Assembly: GCA_964630875.1 (NCBI GenBank)
Contig: CAZVXF010000003.1
Location: 16,285 to 80,284, forward strand
DNA: 64,000 nt
Direction of reading: 5' to 3'
DNA from: DAIDHZ01 sp035480255
Lineage (GTDB): Bacteria; Chlamydiota; Chlamydiia; Chlamydiales; SM23-39
The position numbers and the translations under genes were made by a program. This document shows positions 14,530 to 22,146 of this stretch, one piece after another (within the stretch, counting starts at the first letter, position 1; every line of letters begins with the position of its first letter). Below the pieces are notes generated by a model. It made no database searches, was not told where the DNA came from, and saw only the letters and a program-made list of their open reading frames with translations.

Positions 14530-15870
14530 CTACGTCCTGTTTTTTGACTGTTTTTCAATCTTCTCAATGCATTTGTCGTACTGCGCTTGATGGAGTATTA
14601 AAAAATGGGGGTGACGCGTGAATGTATCTTCAGCTAATTTCTTAAATCCATTAATGTCTACGATATGATCACAGTCTTCTGTTTGAATTTGTCGCTTAAT
14701 TTCTTCATCCAATTTCTCCTGTTTTTCTCTAATATTATTTGGATCTTGGATTGTGTTATTAATGATATTATTACCTTGATTCTGCCAACGATTGATTGCA
14801 TTCCCAGCTAAAGCCCCCGCAAAACCCGCTGCCGCATTGCTAGCTTTTTCAAGAAGAGGGTCAACTACTTTTCCCCCCATTGAATTAGACCTTTCCAATT
14901 CACCAAACTTATCGTGTATTGGCTTAAATTTTACTCTATCTTGTCCGTACAAGAAATCGATCATAGGTCTATAAAATTGCACGTCAAATGACTTCCCTAT
15001 TTCCGCTTCTTGCACCGCTTTTACTGCGCATTCTAGATTTTCAGCTGAAAACGAATTACGACTAAGTGCTGCAAATGCTTCAAATGGATGGATGTTTGAA
15101 CTTTTAATCTCTCTTAATTTGTCTTTAAGTGGCTTATATTTGAAATAATCTTGCTCATACAAAAAATCAATCATCGGCTCGTAAAATTGCACGTCGAATG
15201 GCTTTCCGATTTCTGCTTCTTGTACCGCTTTTACTGCATTTTCTAGATTCTTTGCTGAGAACAACTTGCTTACTTCTGCTAATGTTGTAAAAGGATTTGA
15301 ATTATCAATAAATATAACTGGGTAATGATCATTTCCCCTAGGGATTTTGTGGGGGCCTGACGGTAGACTGGGTATTTTTTGTATGTCTTCCGGCTTAAGA
15401 CCTGAAATGAGTTTATCTAAATGATCCTCTTCATACTTTAGAGTTGGCCCTCCTGCATTTTTTAATGCCTCATCGAATTTCTCAGATAACTGCTGCGCGT
15501 CATTGTCTAGACCCTTATGCCATTGTGCTACTTCTTCTGCACCTTTTGCTGCTGCAGCCACACCACCCGCTGCCGCACCCGCCACTGCGACAACAGCACC
15601 TCCTGCAACGCCCGCGCCTTTACCAATATTTTTAACCTTCTCAATTTGTTCATTCGCCTTTTCAAGTTGCTCAAGAGTAGGGGCGTTTTTCCAAACTTTT
15701 TCTAGCATGTTTTTTGCAACATCAACTCCTCCGCACCACCAGAACCCAACAGCAAGCCCGATTGCCCCTACTACCATTCCAACTTTAGCAATTGTAGAAT
15801 AGCCCTCATCTTGTTGGTTTACTGTTGGTTGATTGTTTTCAACTTTTTGAGGTTTGTTTTGAATTTCCAT
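14530..15870 (-). CDS. membrane-associated island protein with two 70-residue repeats
   Basis: 446 residues from ATG 15870, which follows AGAGGTAAAAAGAGT and sits 7 bp after the preceding stop. A longer in-frame start at 16044 overlaps that gene and is rejected. Hydrophobic segments lie at about 28-48 and 84-107 (Gly/Ala rich). Two tandem units with a 70-residue period follow: FSAKNLENAVKAVQEAEIG at 204 and FSAENLECAVKAVQEAEIG at 274, each continuing FDVQFYxPMIDFLYxQD. A second Ala/Gly-rich stretch lies near 345-358. The C-terminal 64 residues match the protein at 14208-14528. Family unknown; an effector or membrane scaffold is possible. Confidence 0.6.
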   Translation of the reverse strand: MEIQNKPQKVENNQPTVNQQDEGYSTIAKVGMVVGAIGLAVGFWWCGGVDVAKNMLEKVWKNAPTLEQLEKANEQIEKVKNIGKGAGVAGGAVVAVAGAAAGGVAAAAKGAEEVAQWHKGLDNDAQQLSEKFDEALKNAGGPTLKYEEDHLDKLISGLKPEDIQKIPSLPSGPHKIPRGNDHYPVIFIDNSNPFTTLAEVSKLFSAKNLENAVKAVQEAEIGKPFDVQFYEPMIDFLYEQDYFKYKPLKDKLREIKSSNIHPFEAFAALSRNSFSAENLECAVKAVQEAEIGKSFDVQFYRPMIDFLYGQDRVKFKPIHDKFGELERSNSMGGKVVDPLLEKASNAAAGFAGALAGNAINRWQNQGNNIINNTIQDPNNIREKQEKLDEEIKRQIQTEDCDHIVDINGFKKLAEDTFTRHPHFLILHQAQYDKCIEKIEKQSKNRT

Positions 15871-15877
15871 ACTCTTT

Positions 15878-16228
15878 TTACCTCTTGATGACGTGTTGTA
15901 AACCTTGATAAAAATCGAGAATTTCTCGCCCAAAAAGCTTGCGGCCATTCGCAAGTATGATGCAGCTTTCGAACTGCTTTGTACTAGGGTTAATATCCCA
16001 ACTAGCCATTGGCTTTGAAATCGCTCTTGGAATGAGGAACTCATCTCCTCCGCCTAACTTCTGAAAGGTAAGTAGATTTCCAAGTACTCCAGCTGCAAAA
16101 TGGCCAATCCCACTAAACGACCCAATTTTATCCCAAACCACATGACTTACAATCTCATCAAGTATGTGCTTACTCACTGTTTCTGTGTGTTCCGTGTGAA
16201 CGTGATTTGATGATCCTTGTATTCTCAT
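15878..16228 (-). CDS. island protein of unknown function (116 residues)
   Basis: ATG 16228 is preceded by AAGAGGATTTTT, a good ribosome binding site. The protein begins MRIQGSSNHVHTEHTETV, has a mildly hydrophobic centre (GIGHFAAGVLGNLLTF), and ends with ANGRKLFGREILDFYQGLQH. No family recognised. It is the first gene of a two-gene unit with the 446-residue protein, whose start lies 7 bp beyond its stop. The MRI start is shared with other island genes. Confidence 0.55.
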   Translation of the reverse strand: MRIQGSSNHVHTEHTETVSKHILDEIVSHVVWDKIGSFSGIGHFAAGVLGNLLTFQKLGGGDEFLIPRAISKPMASWDINPSTKQFESCIILANGRKLFGREILDFYQGLQHVIKR

Positions 16229-16384
16229 AAAAATCCTCTTTCTTAAGAGGAAAAGAATATGAAGATTTTAATACTCCTTCAAGAAGAATTTTTAATGTGT
16301 TGGGTATATAGTCATTTCATTCAGTTAAGCGTCTTGGGCAGCAGCCGAAATGACAAAATCAATGAAATGCTGTAGTACAGGTGA

Positions 16385-16482
16385 TATACTCCATTTCTAT
16401 AAGAACAAGCATGCGTAAAAACGGGGAATTTAGAGCAGAGCCGGCGCAATCTGAAGCCATTTTTGAAACACAGGCGGTCTAA
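16385..16482 (+). promoter_or_regulatory. possible promoter and 23-codon leader ORF ahead of the Inc-like gene
   Basis: TATACT at 16385-16390 resembles a -10 element, though no good -35 is seen. An ATG at 16411 opens a 23-codon frame (MRKNGEFRAEPAQSEAIFET then QAV). Its stop at 16480-16482 abuts the GTG/ATG start of the next gene. The rest of 16229-16482 shows no gene. Confidence 0.25.
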
Positions 16483-16485
16483 GTG

Positions 16486-17880
16486 ATGTCTACTTCAACA
16501 ATTACTGATGCAAGAGAAAAACCAGTTTACAGTCCAAATTTTCAAGAACAACGCTACTGGACAGATGCCAAAGTACAAAAAACCTGGCTTGGAGTCTCTG
16601 CTTTGTTAACATTGAGCGGAGCCATCGCCTGTTCAACAATAGGTTTCGAGAAGTCTCCCTGGTGGTCTATTCCAGCGATCTCCCTTTTTATTGCAACTGG
16701 AGCGATTCTCTGGCACGCAACATCGATCATTGACTACGATAATCCGGAGCAGCTCGCGGTTGTCAGGGCAGAAGCTACCAAAATGCCCTTGATGAAAGTC
16801 GTCGAAAAGCATGGCTGGAATCGACTGTTTCAGTACGGAATCTTGGACAAAGATCAATTCGAGGTTGCATATAGAATTTTTTGTAATGACCTGCCTCTAA
16901 ATAATATCATCCAAAATTATCGACTCATCCATGACAAAATCCAAAACGCAAAATTTGAAAAATTATATTCCCTTCCCTCTCCTTCAGAATGGAAGGATAA
17001 GCTCGAGGAAGAAACAGAAGGATATTCTTTTTCAAAGATTCTCGATCATTTCCACTTAAAAGACCTCATCGGATATGATTTGTTGGCCCCTAAGCAGTTT
17101 ATACATTCCTTCGATGTCTTCGCAAAGACAGCTCCAGTGATTAAACTCCTCAAAACTTATGAAAGAGCCAAAAAAGAGCTCGCAAGTGCTGCTGAAAGTT
17201 ACGATTACGAACGCATTCAGCAATTTTCGATCTCAATGCCACATCGCTTAAAAGCAGACTTTATTTCTGAATGGAAGGATAAAAAAGCGAGTGAAATTGC
17301 TTTAAGTTTTTCGAGTATCTCAGAAGCTCTTATCGAGCACAATCTCATCTCTTCTGAAGGCTACTCCTACATCAAAAAAGCTCAGAACGAATATAAAAAA
17401 GCAAATCAGCTAATTTCAACAGCACGCGCTGAAAACGAAAGCCATTTGAAAGCATGTGAAAAAATTCTGAAACAAGCCTGTGAACTTGCTGATAAAATTT
17501 TGAATAATCATCCTGCCAATCAACAACTTTGGAACTCCTATCAATATGAACGGGATAAAATCGCTGAGATTGAGAGAGAATTTGAACTAGATAAGCAAAA
17601 ACATCCAAATCAAATCAATGAGCTTCTCAGCAAAAAAAATGAAAAAATTAGCGAGGTTTCTAACCATTACAGGCAATTAAGAAAAATTCATGAAAATTCT
17701 TTGCAATCTGTAAGAAAAACACGCGATGAGGCTCATGAACTCGCAAAACAGCAATACAAGATGACGAAAGATTCGTTAAAACGGGAGCTTGATCAGTTCA
17801 TTCAAAAAATCAATTCCGAATTGAACCAAAAGCTCGATGAAATCAATCGATCTTTTGATCTATTGCACTTATTTAAGTAA
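16486..17880 (+). CDS. candidate inclusion-membrane-like protein with long coiled coil
   Basis: 464 residues. A short cytosolic N-terminus is followed by two closely spaced hydrophobic segments at about 34-53 and 61-78 (WLGVSALLTLSGAIACSTIG and IPAISLFIATGAILWHA). This is the bilobed layout typical of chlamydial Inc proteins. About three loosely repeated helical units come next (EKHGWNRLFQYGILDKDQF, ILDHFHLKDLIGYDLLAPKQ, EALIEHNLISSEGYSYI), and a charged coiled coil fills roughly 295-455. Start ATG 16486; a GTG one codon earlier is possible. Inc identity is inferred from topology only, as Inc proteins share little sequence. Confidence 0.5.
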   Translation: MSTSTITDAREKPVYSPNFQEQRYWTDAKVQKTWLGVSALLTLSGAIACSTIGFEKSPWWSIPAISLFIATGAILWHATSIIDYDNPEQLAVVRAEATKMPLMKVVEKHGWNRLFQYGILDKDQFEVAYRIFCNDLPLNNIIQNYRLIHDKIQNAKFEKLYSLPSPSEWKDKLEEETEGYSFSKILDHFHLKDLIGYDLLAPKQFIHSFDVFAKTAPVIKLLKTYERAKKELASAAESYDYERIQQFSISMPHRLKADFISEWKDKKASEIALSFSSISEALIEHNLISSEGYSYIKKAQNEYKKANQLISTARAENESHLKACEKILKQACELADKILNNHPANQQLWNSYQYERDKIAEIEREFELDKQKHPNQINELLSKKNEKISEVSNHYRQLRKIHENSLQSVRKTRDEAHELAKQQYKMTKDSLKRELDQFIQKINSELNQKLDEINRSFDLLHLFK

Positions 17881-17902
17881 TATTAGACAGTTTATGCACA
17901 TC

Positions 17903-18325
17903 TTAGCTTGCAAAAAGTTTTGCAGATACTGAGTTGACCTTTCTTGCAATTTCTTCATCCACAAAAACCGTTATGGAGCCTTCCGGTTTGCTTTCAGAGC
18001 AGTTAAAATCAATCACATCAAGCACTTCGCCTTGTTTATCTTTGAGTGTGAGATGAACTTGAAACTGAAACGTTGAATAGTCTGATCGAGGCAGGTGTGC
18101 AATCACCTTTGTTCGATATTTAACAACGAGCTTTTTTGCTTGCAAAAGCGCGCTAACTGACCCCGATAACTGGATTGTATATACAATTACTGGACCGTTG
18201 ACCGCTCGTATAGAAAGAGTGTCTCCAAATCCCAACGATTGAGGCGCAGCCTCAGCCAATAGAGGATTGATAGAACCCGTACAAGCACCACCAAAGATTC
18301 CCATTAAAGTAGACGATATTCTCAT
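17903..18325 (-). CDS. island protein of unknown function (140 residues)
   Basis: Starts MRISSTLMGIFGGACTGSIN at ATG 18325, 2 bp after the stop of the upstream gene, whose last codons (AAGGAGTAA) form its ribosome binding site. After a weakly hydrophobic start, the chain looks like a beta-sandwich (alternating strands such as TFQFQVHLTLKDKQGEVLDV) and contains a cysteine in FNCSESKPEG. It is coupled to the 231-residue gene, whose C-terminal part has a comparable run (LVVVRKCELFDSSGNLLELV). The two may therefore share a fold. Function not recognised. Confidence 0.55.
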   Translation of the reverse strand: MRISSTLMGIFGGACTGSINPLLAEAAPQSLGFGDTLSIRAVNGPVIVYTIQLSGSVSALLQAKKLVVKYRTKVIAHLPRSDYSTFQFQVHLTLKDKQGEVLDVIDFNCSESKPEGSITVFVDEEIARKVNSVSAKLFAS

Positions 18326-18327
18326 TT

Positions 18328-19023
18328 TTACTCCTTATATTTTGGGTGATTTCCTAACACAAAACGAACCGTTGCTACCTTTTCCAATAATTCTTTTGCA
18401 AGAGAAATAGACTCTCGAATCTCATTGAAAGAAACAAGTTCCAATAAATTTCCAGATGAATCAAATAGTTCACATTTTCTAACCACTACAAGACCCTCTT
18501 TAGCAGCATCACAGGATCCCCACACGAGCAACTTAAGTATAACATCCATAACACCAGGAACTTCTCTTATATCCTGTCGAATATACAACTTTCCAGTTTC
18601 TGGATAAATAATTGCCTGAGCCATTAAAATCATTCGTCTAGGTTTTTCACCACAGTGCATCGGGCCTTTGCAAAAAGGAAAATTCTTAATGTTGCCTTTT
18701 TCAATCATGAGTTCTTTATAAGAAATGCCATTTTCTACGGCCCTAGAAAGAGGTTCGGACCACTTGCTTTGTTCAAAAGCTTGGCGATTGTATTCAGAAA
18801 TTAAGAAGGAACGATATTCACGACATTTATTAAAATCTTTATCAAAGACTGATCGCTCCTGTTCAGAAAGAGCTGATATGAGTTGTTTATTACTTTCTTC
18901 AAAGATCGAAAACTCAGGAACTATTTTTTGTCTATCTGCACATTTTTTTGTAGTTTCCAACAGCCTTCTGATTTCTTGGTCTGACACTCGATTGTTGATT
19001 GCTGGCGTGGAATTAGCACTCAT
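18328..19023 (-). CDS. island protein of unknown function (231 residues)
   Basis: ATG 19023 follows ATAAGGTGTCT, giving a usable ribosome binding site. A GTG two codons upstream is the alternative start. The N-terminal half is helical and charged (EIRRLLETTKKCADRQK, ALSEQERSVFDKDFNKC). The C-terminal half is beta-rich with PRRMILMAQAIIYPETGKLY and a strand pattern like the downstream gene. Six cysteines are scattered through it. No family recognised. It forms a two-gene unit with 17903-18325 at the rpoN-proximal edge of the island. Confidence 0.55.
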   Translation of the reverse strand: MSANSTPAINNRVSDQEIRRLLETTKKCADRQKIVPEFSIFEESNKQLISALSEQERSVFDKDFNKCREYRSFLISEYNRQAFEQSKWSEPLSRAVENGISYKELMIEKGNIKNFPFCKGPMHCGEKPRRMILMAQAIIYPETGKLYIRQDIREVPGVMDVILKLLVWGSCDAAKEGLVVVRKCELFDSSGNLLELVSFNEIRESISLAKELLEKVATVRFVLGNHPKYKE

Positions 19024-19083
19024 AGACACCTTATTTTTCCGCGTTATTCGAGGTTCAATTTTAAAGGAAGGAATATATGTATT

Positions 19084-20025
19084 CTATCGAGATTCTTTCA
19101 ATACCAATTCTTGAAAACCTCGCAGAACTTTTTTTACAGAGATGAATTTTTTCCAGTGTCTGTCACGAAGGCGAAGGCCTCGAATATTGGGAATGAGTGA
19201 GGAGGGAGTCATCACGACGTTGTGATGAAAACTTGGCGCCCACATGTTGGCCCAGGCTTTTCTGCGACAAAGTGTGAGCGTCGGAATGCCAAGGGCAGAG
19301 GCAAGGTGACCAAGGCCTGAATCGTTTCCAATGAGGAAGCCTGATTCATAGATATAGCGAGAAAGTTCGTCAAGATTCGCGAAATTTGCGATCTCGAACT
19401 CCACGTCCTGCCATTGAGTTATGTTTTCAAAACCTGGAACAAATACCGGTTGATAGCCTTTATTTTGCAAATGTAAAGCGAGCTTTACAAACTTCTCTTT
19501 TGGCCAGTTACGCGTGGGTCTTGCACTTGTCGGATGAATGACAATTCTTTTTGGATATTTGTGTTGAATCAGTCCTGGAGGTGGAGTAAATCCATTCCCG
19601 GTTGTCATTTTTGGAAGTTGCAGAACTTTTCGACACACAATACGCATATTTTCTGCGATCGATTTTTTGGGGTCTGTCAGGCAGTCGAGATAATAAGACT
19701 CATTGATGATATTGGGAGAGGGGTATAGATAGAGCACTTTGGTTTTTTCTGGATTGCGCTTTTTTGCCTCTAGGATCAGGGATTTAACAAACTCATCTGT
19801 GTCATTTTGGACGATAAAAAACCATTCATATGTGGACAAAATACGAGGTAAGTCCTCCATTTTTGGATATGATTGCACAGGCAAATGAGGAAACCAGTTT
19901 TGCATTGAACCGATCGTATTTTGATAGGTATCAACCTCCCAACCATTGAGATGCAAATGGTTAGAAAGGACAAGGCAATTCACTCCATCGCCAAGACCGT
20001 TATGACAAAAAACACCCGCTTTCAT
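19084..20025 (-). CDS. glycosyltransferase family 9 (heptosyltransferase-like) protein
   Basis: 313 residues from ATG 20025 (MKAGVFCHNGLGDGVNCLVLSN). The N-terminal glycine-rich loop NGLGDG and the C-terminal GFLIGNDSGLGHLASALGIPTLTLC are the hallmarks of GT9, the ADP-heptose:LPS heptosyltransferases. PKRIVIHPTSARPTRNWPKEKF is the expected donor-side strand. It would add a sugar to LPS or another acceptor at the inner face of the membrane; the sugar and acceptor are unknown. It is divergent from rpoN, with start codons only 29 bp apart. The longer in-frame start at 20067 would lie inside rpoN and is rejected. Confidence 0.8.
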   Translation of the reverse strand: MKAGVFCHNGLGDGVNCLVLSNHLHLNGWEVDTYQNTIGSMQNWFPHLPVQSYPKMEDLPRILSTYEWFFIVQNDTDEFVKSLILEAKKRNPEKTKVLYLYPSPNIINESYYLDCLTDPKKSIAENMRIVCRKVLQLPKMTTGNGFTPPPGLIQHKYPKRIVIHPTSARPTRNWPKEKFVKLALHLQNKGYQPVFVPGFENITQWQDVEFEIANFANLDELSRYIYESGFLIGNDSGLGHLASALGIPTLTLCRRKAWANMWAPSFHHNVVMTPSSLIPNIRGLRLRDRHWKKFISVKKVLRGFQELVLKESR

Positions 20026-20054
20026 ACTTATTGATTCTATGCTATGGGGAGAAA

Positions 20055-21257
20055 ATGTATCACTCACAAAATGTAGAACGTCGCCTCGCTATGACTTTTC
20101 AAATGAGTCAAGCGCTTGCCATTCTTCAAATGAACAATCTCGATTTGCAGCAGTTTCTACAAGAGGAAATCGATAAAAACCCACTCTTAGAAGAGGTTAA
20201 AAAAGAGAGCTATTTCTGCGACGAAGAGGTTCCAAGCGAACTTTCTATCGCAGATCACCTCAACACGCAGATTCGCGAAACATTCTCTCATGCTGAAGAT
20301 CGAAAAATTGCAGAGACAATCGCCGAATCTTTGGATGAAAAAGGGTTTTTATCTGCTCTTCCATCCGATATCGATACAACAAGGTTTGAGTCCGTTCTTG
20401 AAAGACTACAAACATTTGATCCTCCTGGTATTTTCGCGCGTACTCTACAAGAATCGCTTTTGATTCAACTCAAAGCAAAAGGTCTAACTCATTGCACAGC
20501 TTACAGGCTCATTGAATCTGATTATCAAAATCTTCTGTTACATCGCTATAGCTTACTCAAAAAAAAATATCCCGACCTATCCGAGGCAATTCAGAAAATA
20601 GCAACCTTACAACTCAGACCTTTGGAGAGTCTAAAAAAAGAATATTCTTGCCCCATCATTCCAGATCTTTTTATTCAACCCTTAGAATCGGGTTGGTTGA
20701 TCGGATTCTACGATGAAATGATCCCTCAATTTCGTGTTCAATATGAAGATTTGTTTTTAGAATCTAAAGAAGAACAAAAAACAGTGGATGTCTGGCGCTC
20801 TTCTGGCAAATGGTTGCTCAAAGCTCTACATCGTCGTAGCGAGATCATTTTACAAATTGCAAAGAGGATTACACATCATCAACATCGCTATCTCTTACAA
20901 AAAGGGAATTTATCGCATTTTACGATCCAGAATTTATCACAAGAACTAGGTCTACATGAATCTACGATATCCCGCGCACTTTCTGAAAAATATGTAGAGA
21001 CTCCCAGAGGGATTATTTTACTCAAATCCTTGCTCACAGCTGCCCCTGAAAAAACACAGGCTAAGGAAATCTTACAAGCGTTGGTTGCCAACGAGAGATC
21101 TCCTCTCTCCGATGATCAACTCGCTAAAGCCCTTGAAGAAAAAGGATTTAAGGTTGCTCGAAGGACAGTTTCCAAATATCGCAAGGAACTAAAGATCCCT
21201 GAAATGAATGCAAGGAAGTTATTTAGTTCATTGATTATTAAATGTTTAGAACCATAG
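20055..21257 (+). CDS. rpoN: RNA polymerase sigma-54 factor RpoN
   Basis: 400 residues from ATG 20055 (MYHSQNVERRLAMTFQMSQA), preceded by GGGGAGAAA. Region I (ALAILQMNNLDLQQFLQEEIDKNPLLEE) binds the activator. The core-binding middle (LQTFDPPGIFARTLQESLLI) follows, with HTH at FTIQNLSQELGLHESTISRAL and the RpoN box ARRTVSKYRKEL near the C-terminus, which recognises the -24 GG. It is somewhat shorter than E. coli RpoN, as in Chlamydia. No partner activator gene is in this window. In C. trachomatis it directly follows uvrD; here an island separates them. Confidence 0.93.
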   Translation: MYHSQNVERRLAMTFQMSQALAILQMNNLDLQQFLQEEIDKNPLLEEVKKESYFCDEEVPSELSIADHLNTQIRETFSHAEDRKIAETIAESLDEKGFLSALPSDIDTTRFESVLERLQTFDPPGIFARTLQESLLIQLKAKGLTHCTAYRLIESDYQNLLLHRYSLLKKKYPDLSEAIQKIATLQLRPLESLKKEYSCPIIPDLFIQPLESGWLIGFYDEMIPQFRVQYEDLFLESKEEQKTVDVWRSSGKWLLKALHRRSEIILQIAKRITHHQHRYLLQKGNLSHFTIQNLSQELGLHESTISRALSEKYVETPRGIILLKSLLTAAPEKTQAKEILQALVANERSPLSDDQLAKALEEKGFKVARRTVSKYRKELKIPEMNARKLFSSLIIKCLEP

Positions 21258-22146
21258 GTCTTCCCGTCATTCTTTCTAAAATACTGACTGGCGATTTCTC
21301 TGGATGAAGAAGCGCATCTCTTGGAATAAACAATGTTTGCTCCAATGCATATTGCCCTGAGATCGCAGCATGAGAGACTTGGTCTGTAAAAACGGCCCAG
21401 CAAGAATTCGGAGGAAACTCCCAATTGCTCTTCGGACATCCTTTTTGGAATGCTTCATTTTCTTTTAAATAATTATGCATATTGAGCATGAAGCGATCGT
21501 AAGGGGATCTCATTGGAATTTTAAACCCTAAAGATTTCAACCATCCTTTTGTCATGTGTGCGAACCTACCTTGGAGCGAATCATCAACGCCTTTTGGGAA
21601 AGGAAGCCCTTTTTTGCCACCAAATTTTTTGATCAATTCTTGAAAAGGCTCTGATGTAATCCAGCGTCTCGGTTCTTGTTGGTTAATATTCGTAAAGAAG
21701 CGAAGGATTCGACCCCCATGCATGGGTCTTGTTGGGAAAGAATCCACATGAAGCAAATCGTTACGCGCACGAGTGCGCAATTTTCTGCCCATTTCTTGAT
21801 AGGGACGAAAACTTGCATAATCAAGTTTCCAGTGAGCAGAATATGGAGCTAAAAGAGTTTTGAGAAATGTTGTCACGCGCGATGAGTAAGATCGTAGGAT
21901 GTCGTGCATGCGCTTTGCTTCTTCGTCATTTGCTGCAACATGATTGGTAATCTTATCTACTTGAGGTTTGTAAGCGATATTTTTACGTGTAGTTGAACCG
22001 CTTTGACGCTGCTGTAAAAGAAACTCAATTTCAGCTTGAGGAAAATCGAATGGAATTTTCTCAAAAAAAAGGATGTTTCCTTGTTCTAGATCTCTACAAT
22101 GCAACACGGAATCATGGATGTCTTCAACAAGTATTTTTTTTGTCAT
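21238..22146 (-). CDS. kdoO: Kdo hydroxylase KdoO (Fe(II)/2-oxoglutarate dioxygenase-like)
   Basis: 302 residues from ATG 22146, which overlaps the preceding stop (ATGA). It resembles KdoO, the enzyme that hydroxylates C3 of Kdo to Ko in LPS. Visible landmarks are ASFRPYQEMGRKLRTRARND, LLHVDSFPTRPMHGGRILRF (HxD iron ligands), FTNINQQEPRRWITSEPFQE, SPYDRFMLNMHNYLK and AVFTDQVSHAAISGQYALEQ (distal His), ending ILERMTGRP. It is the third gene after pgsA and an HEXXH membrane protein, all with overlapping ends, so a lipid/LPS operon is likely. Its 3' end overlaps rpoN by 20 bp in convergent orientation. Confidence 0.82.
   Translation of the reverse strand: MTKKILVEDIHDSVLHCRDLEQGNILFFEKIPFDFPQAEIEFLLQQRQSGSTTRKNIAYKPQVDKITNHVAANDEEAKRMHDILRSYSSRVTTFLKTLLAPYSAHWKLDYASFRPYQEMGRKLRTRARNDLLHVDSFPTRPMHGGRILRFFTNINQQEPRRWITSEPFQELIKKFGGKKGLPFPKGVDDSLQGRFAHMTKGWLKSLGFKIPMRSPYDRFMLNMHNYLKENEAFQKGCPKSNWEFPPNSCWAVFTDQVSHAAISGQYALEQTLFIPRDALLHPEKSPVSILERMTGRPMVLNI

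Noticed and set aside
15444..15802. Ala/Pro/His-rich plus-strand frames opposite the 446-residue protein
   Set aside because: They mirror the Gly/Ala-rich membrane stretch of the real gene, with no ribosome binding site.
8185..20055. Phage or plasmid integrase signature in the island
   Set aside because: No integrase, resolvase or phage structural gene is recognisable, and no att repeats were found.
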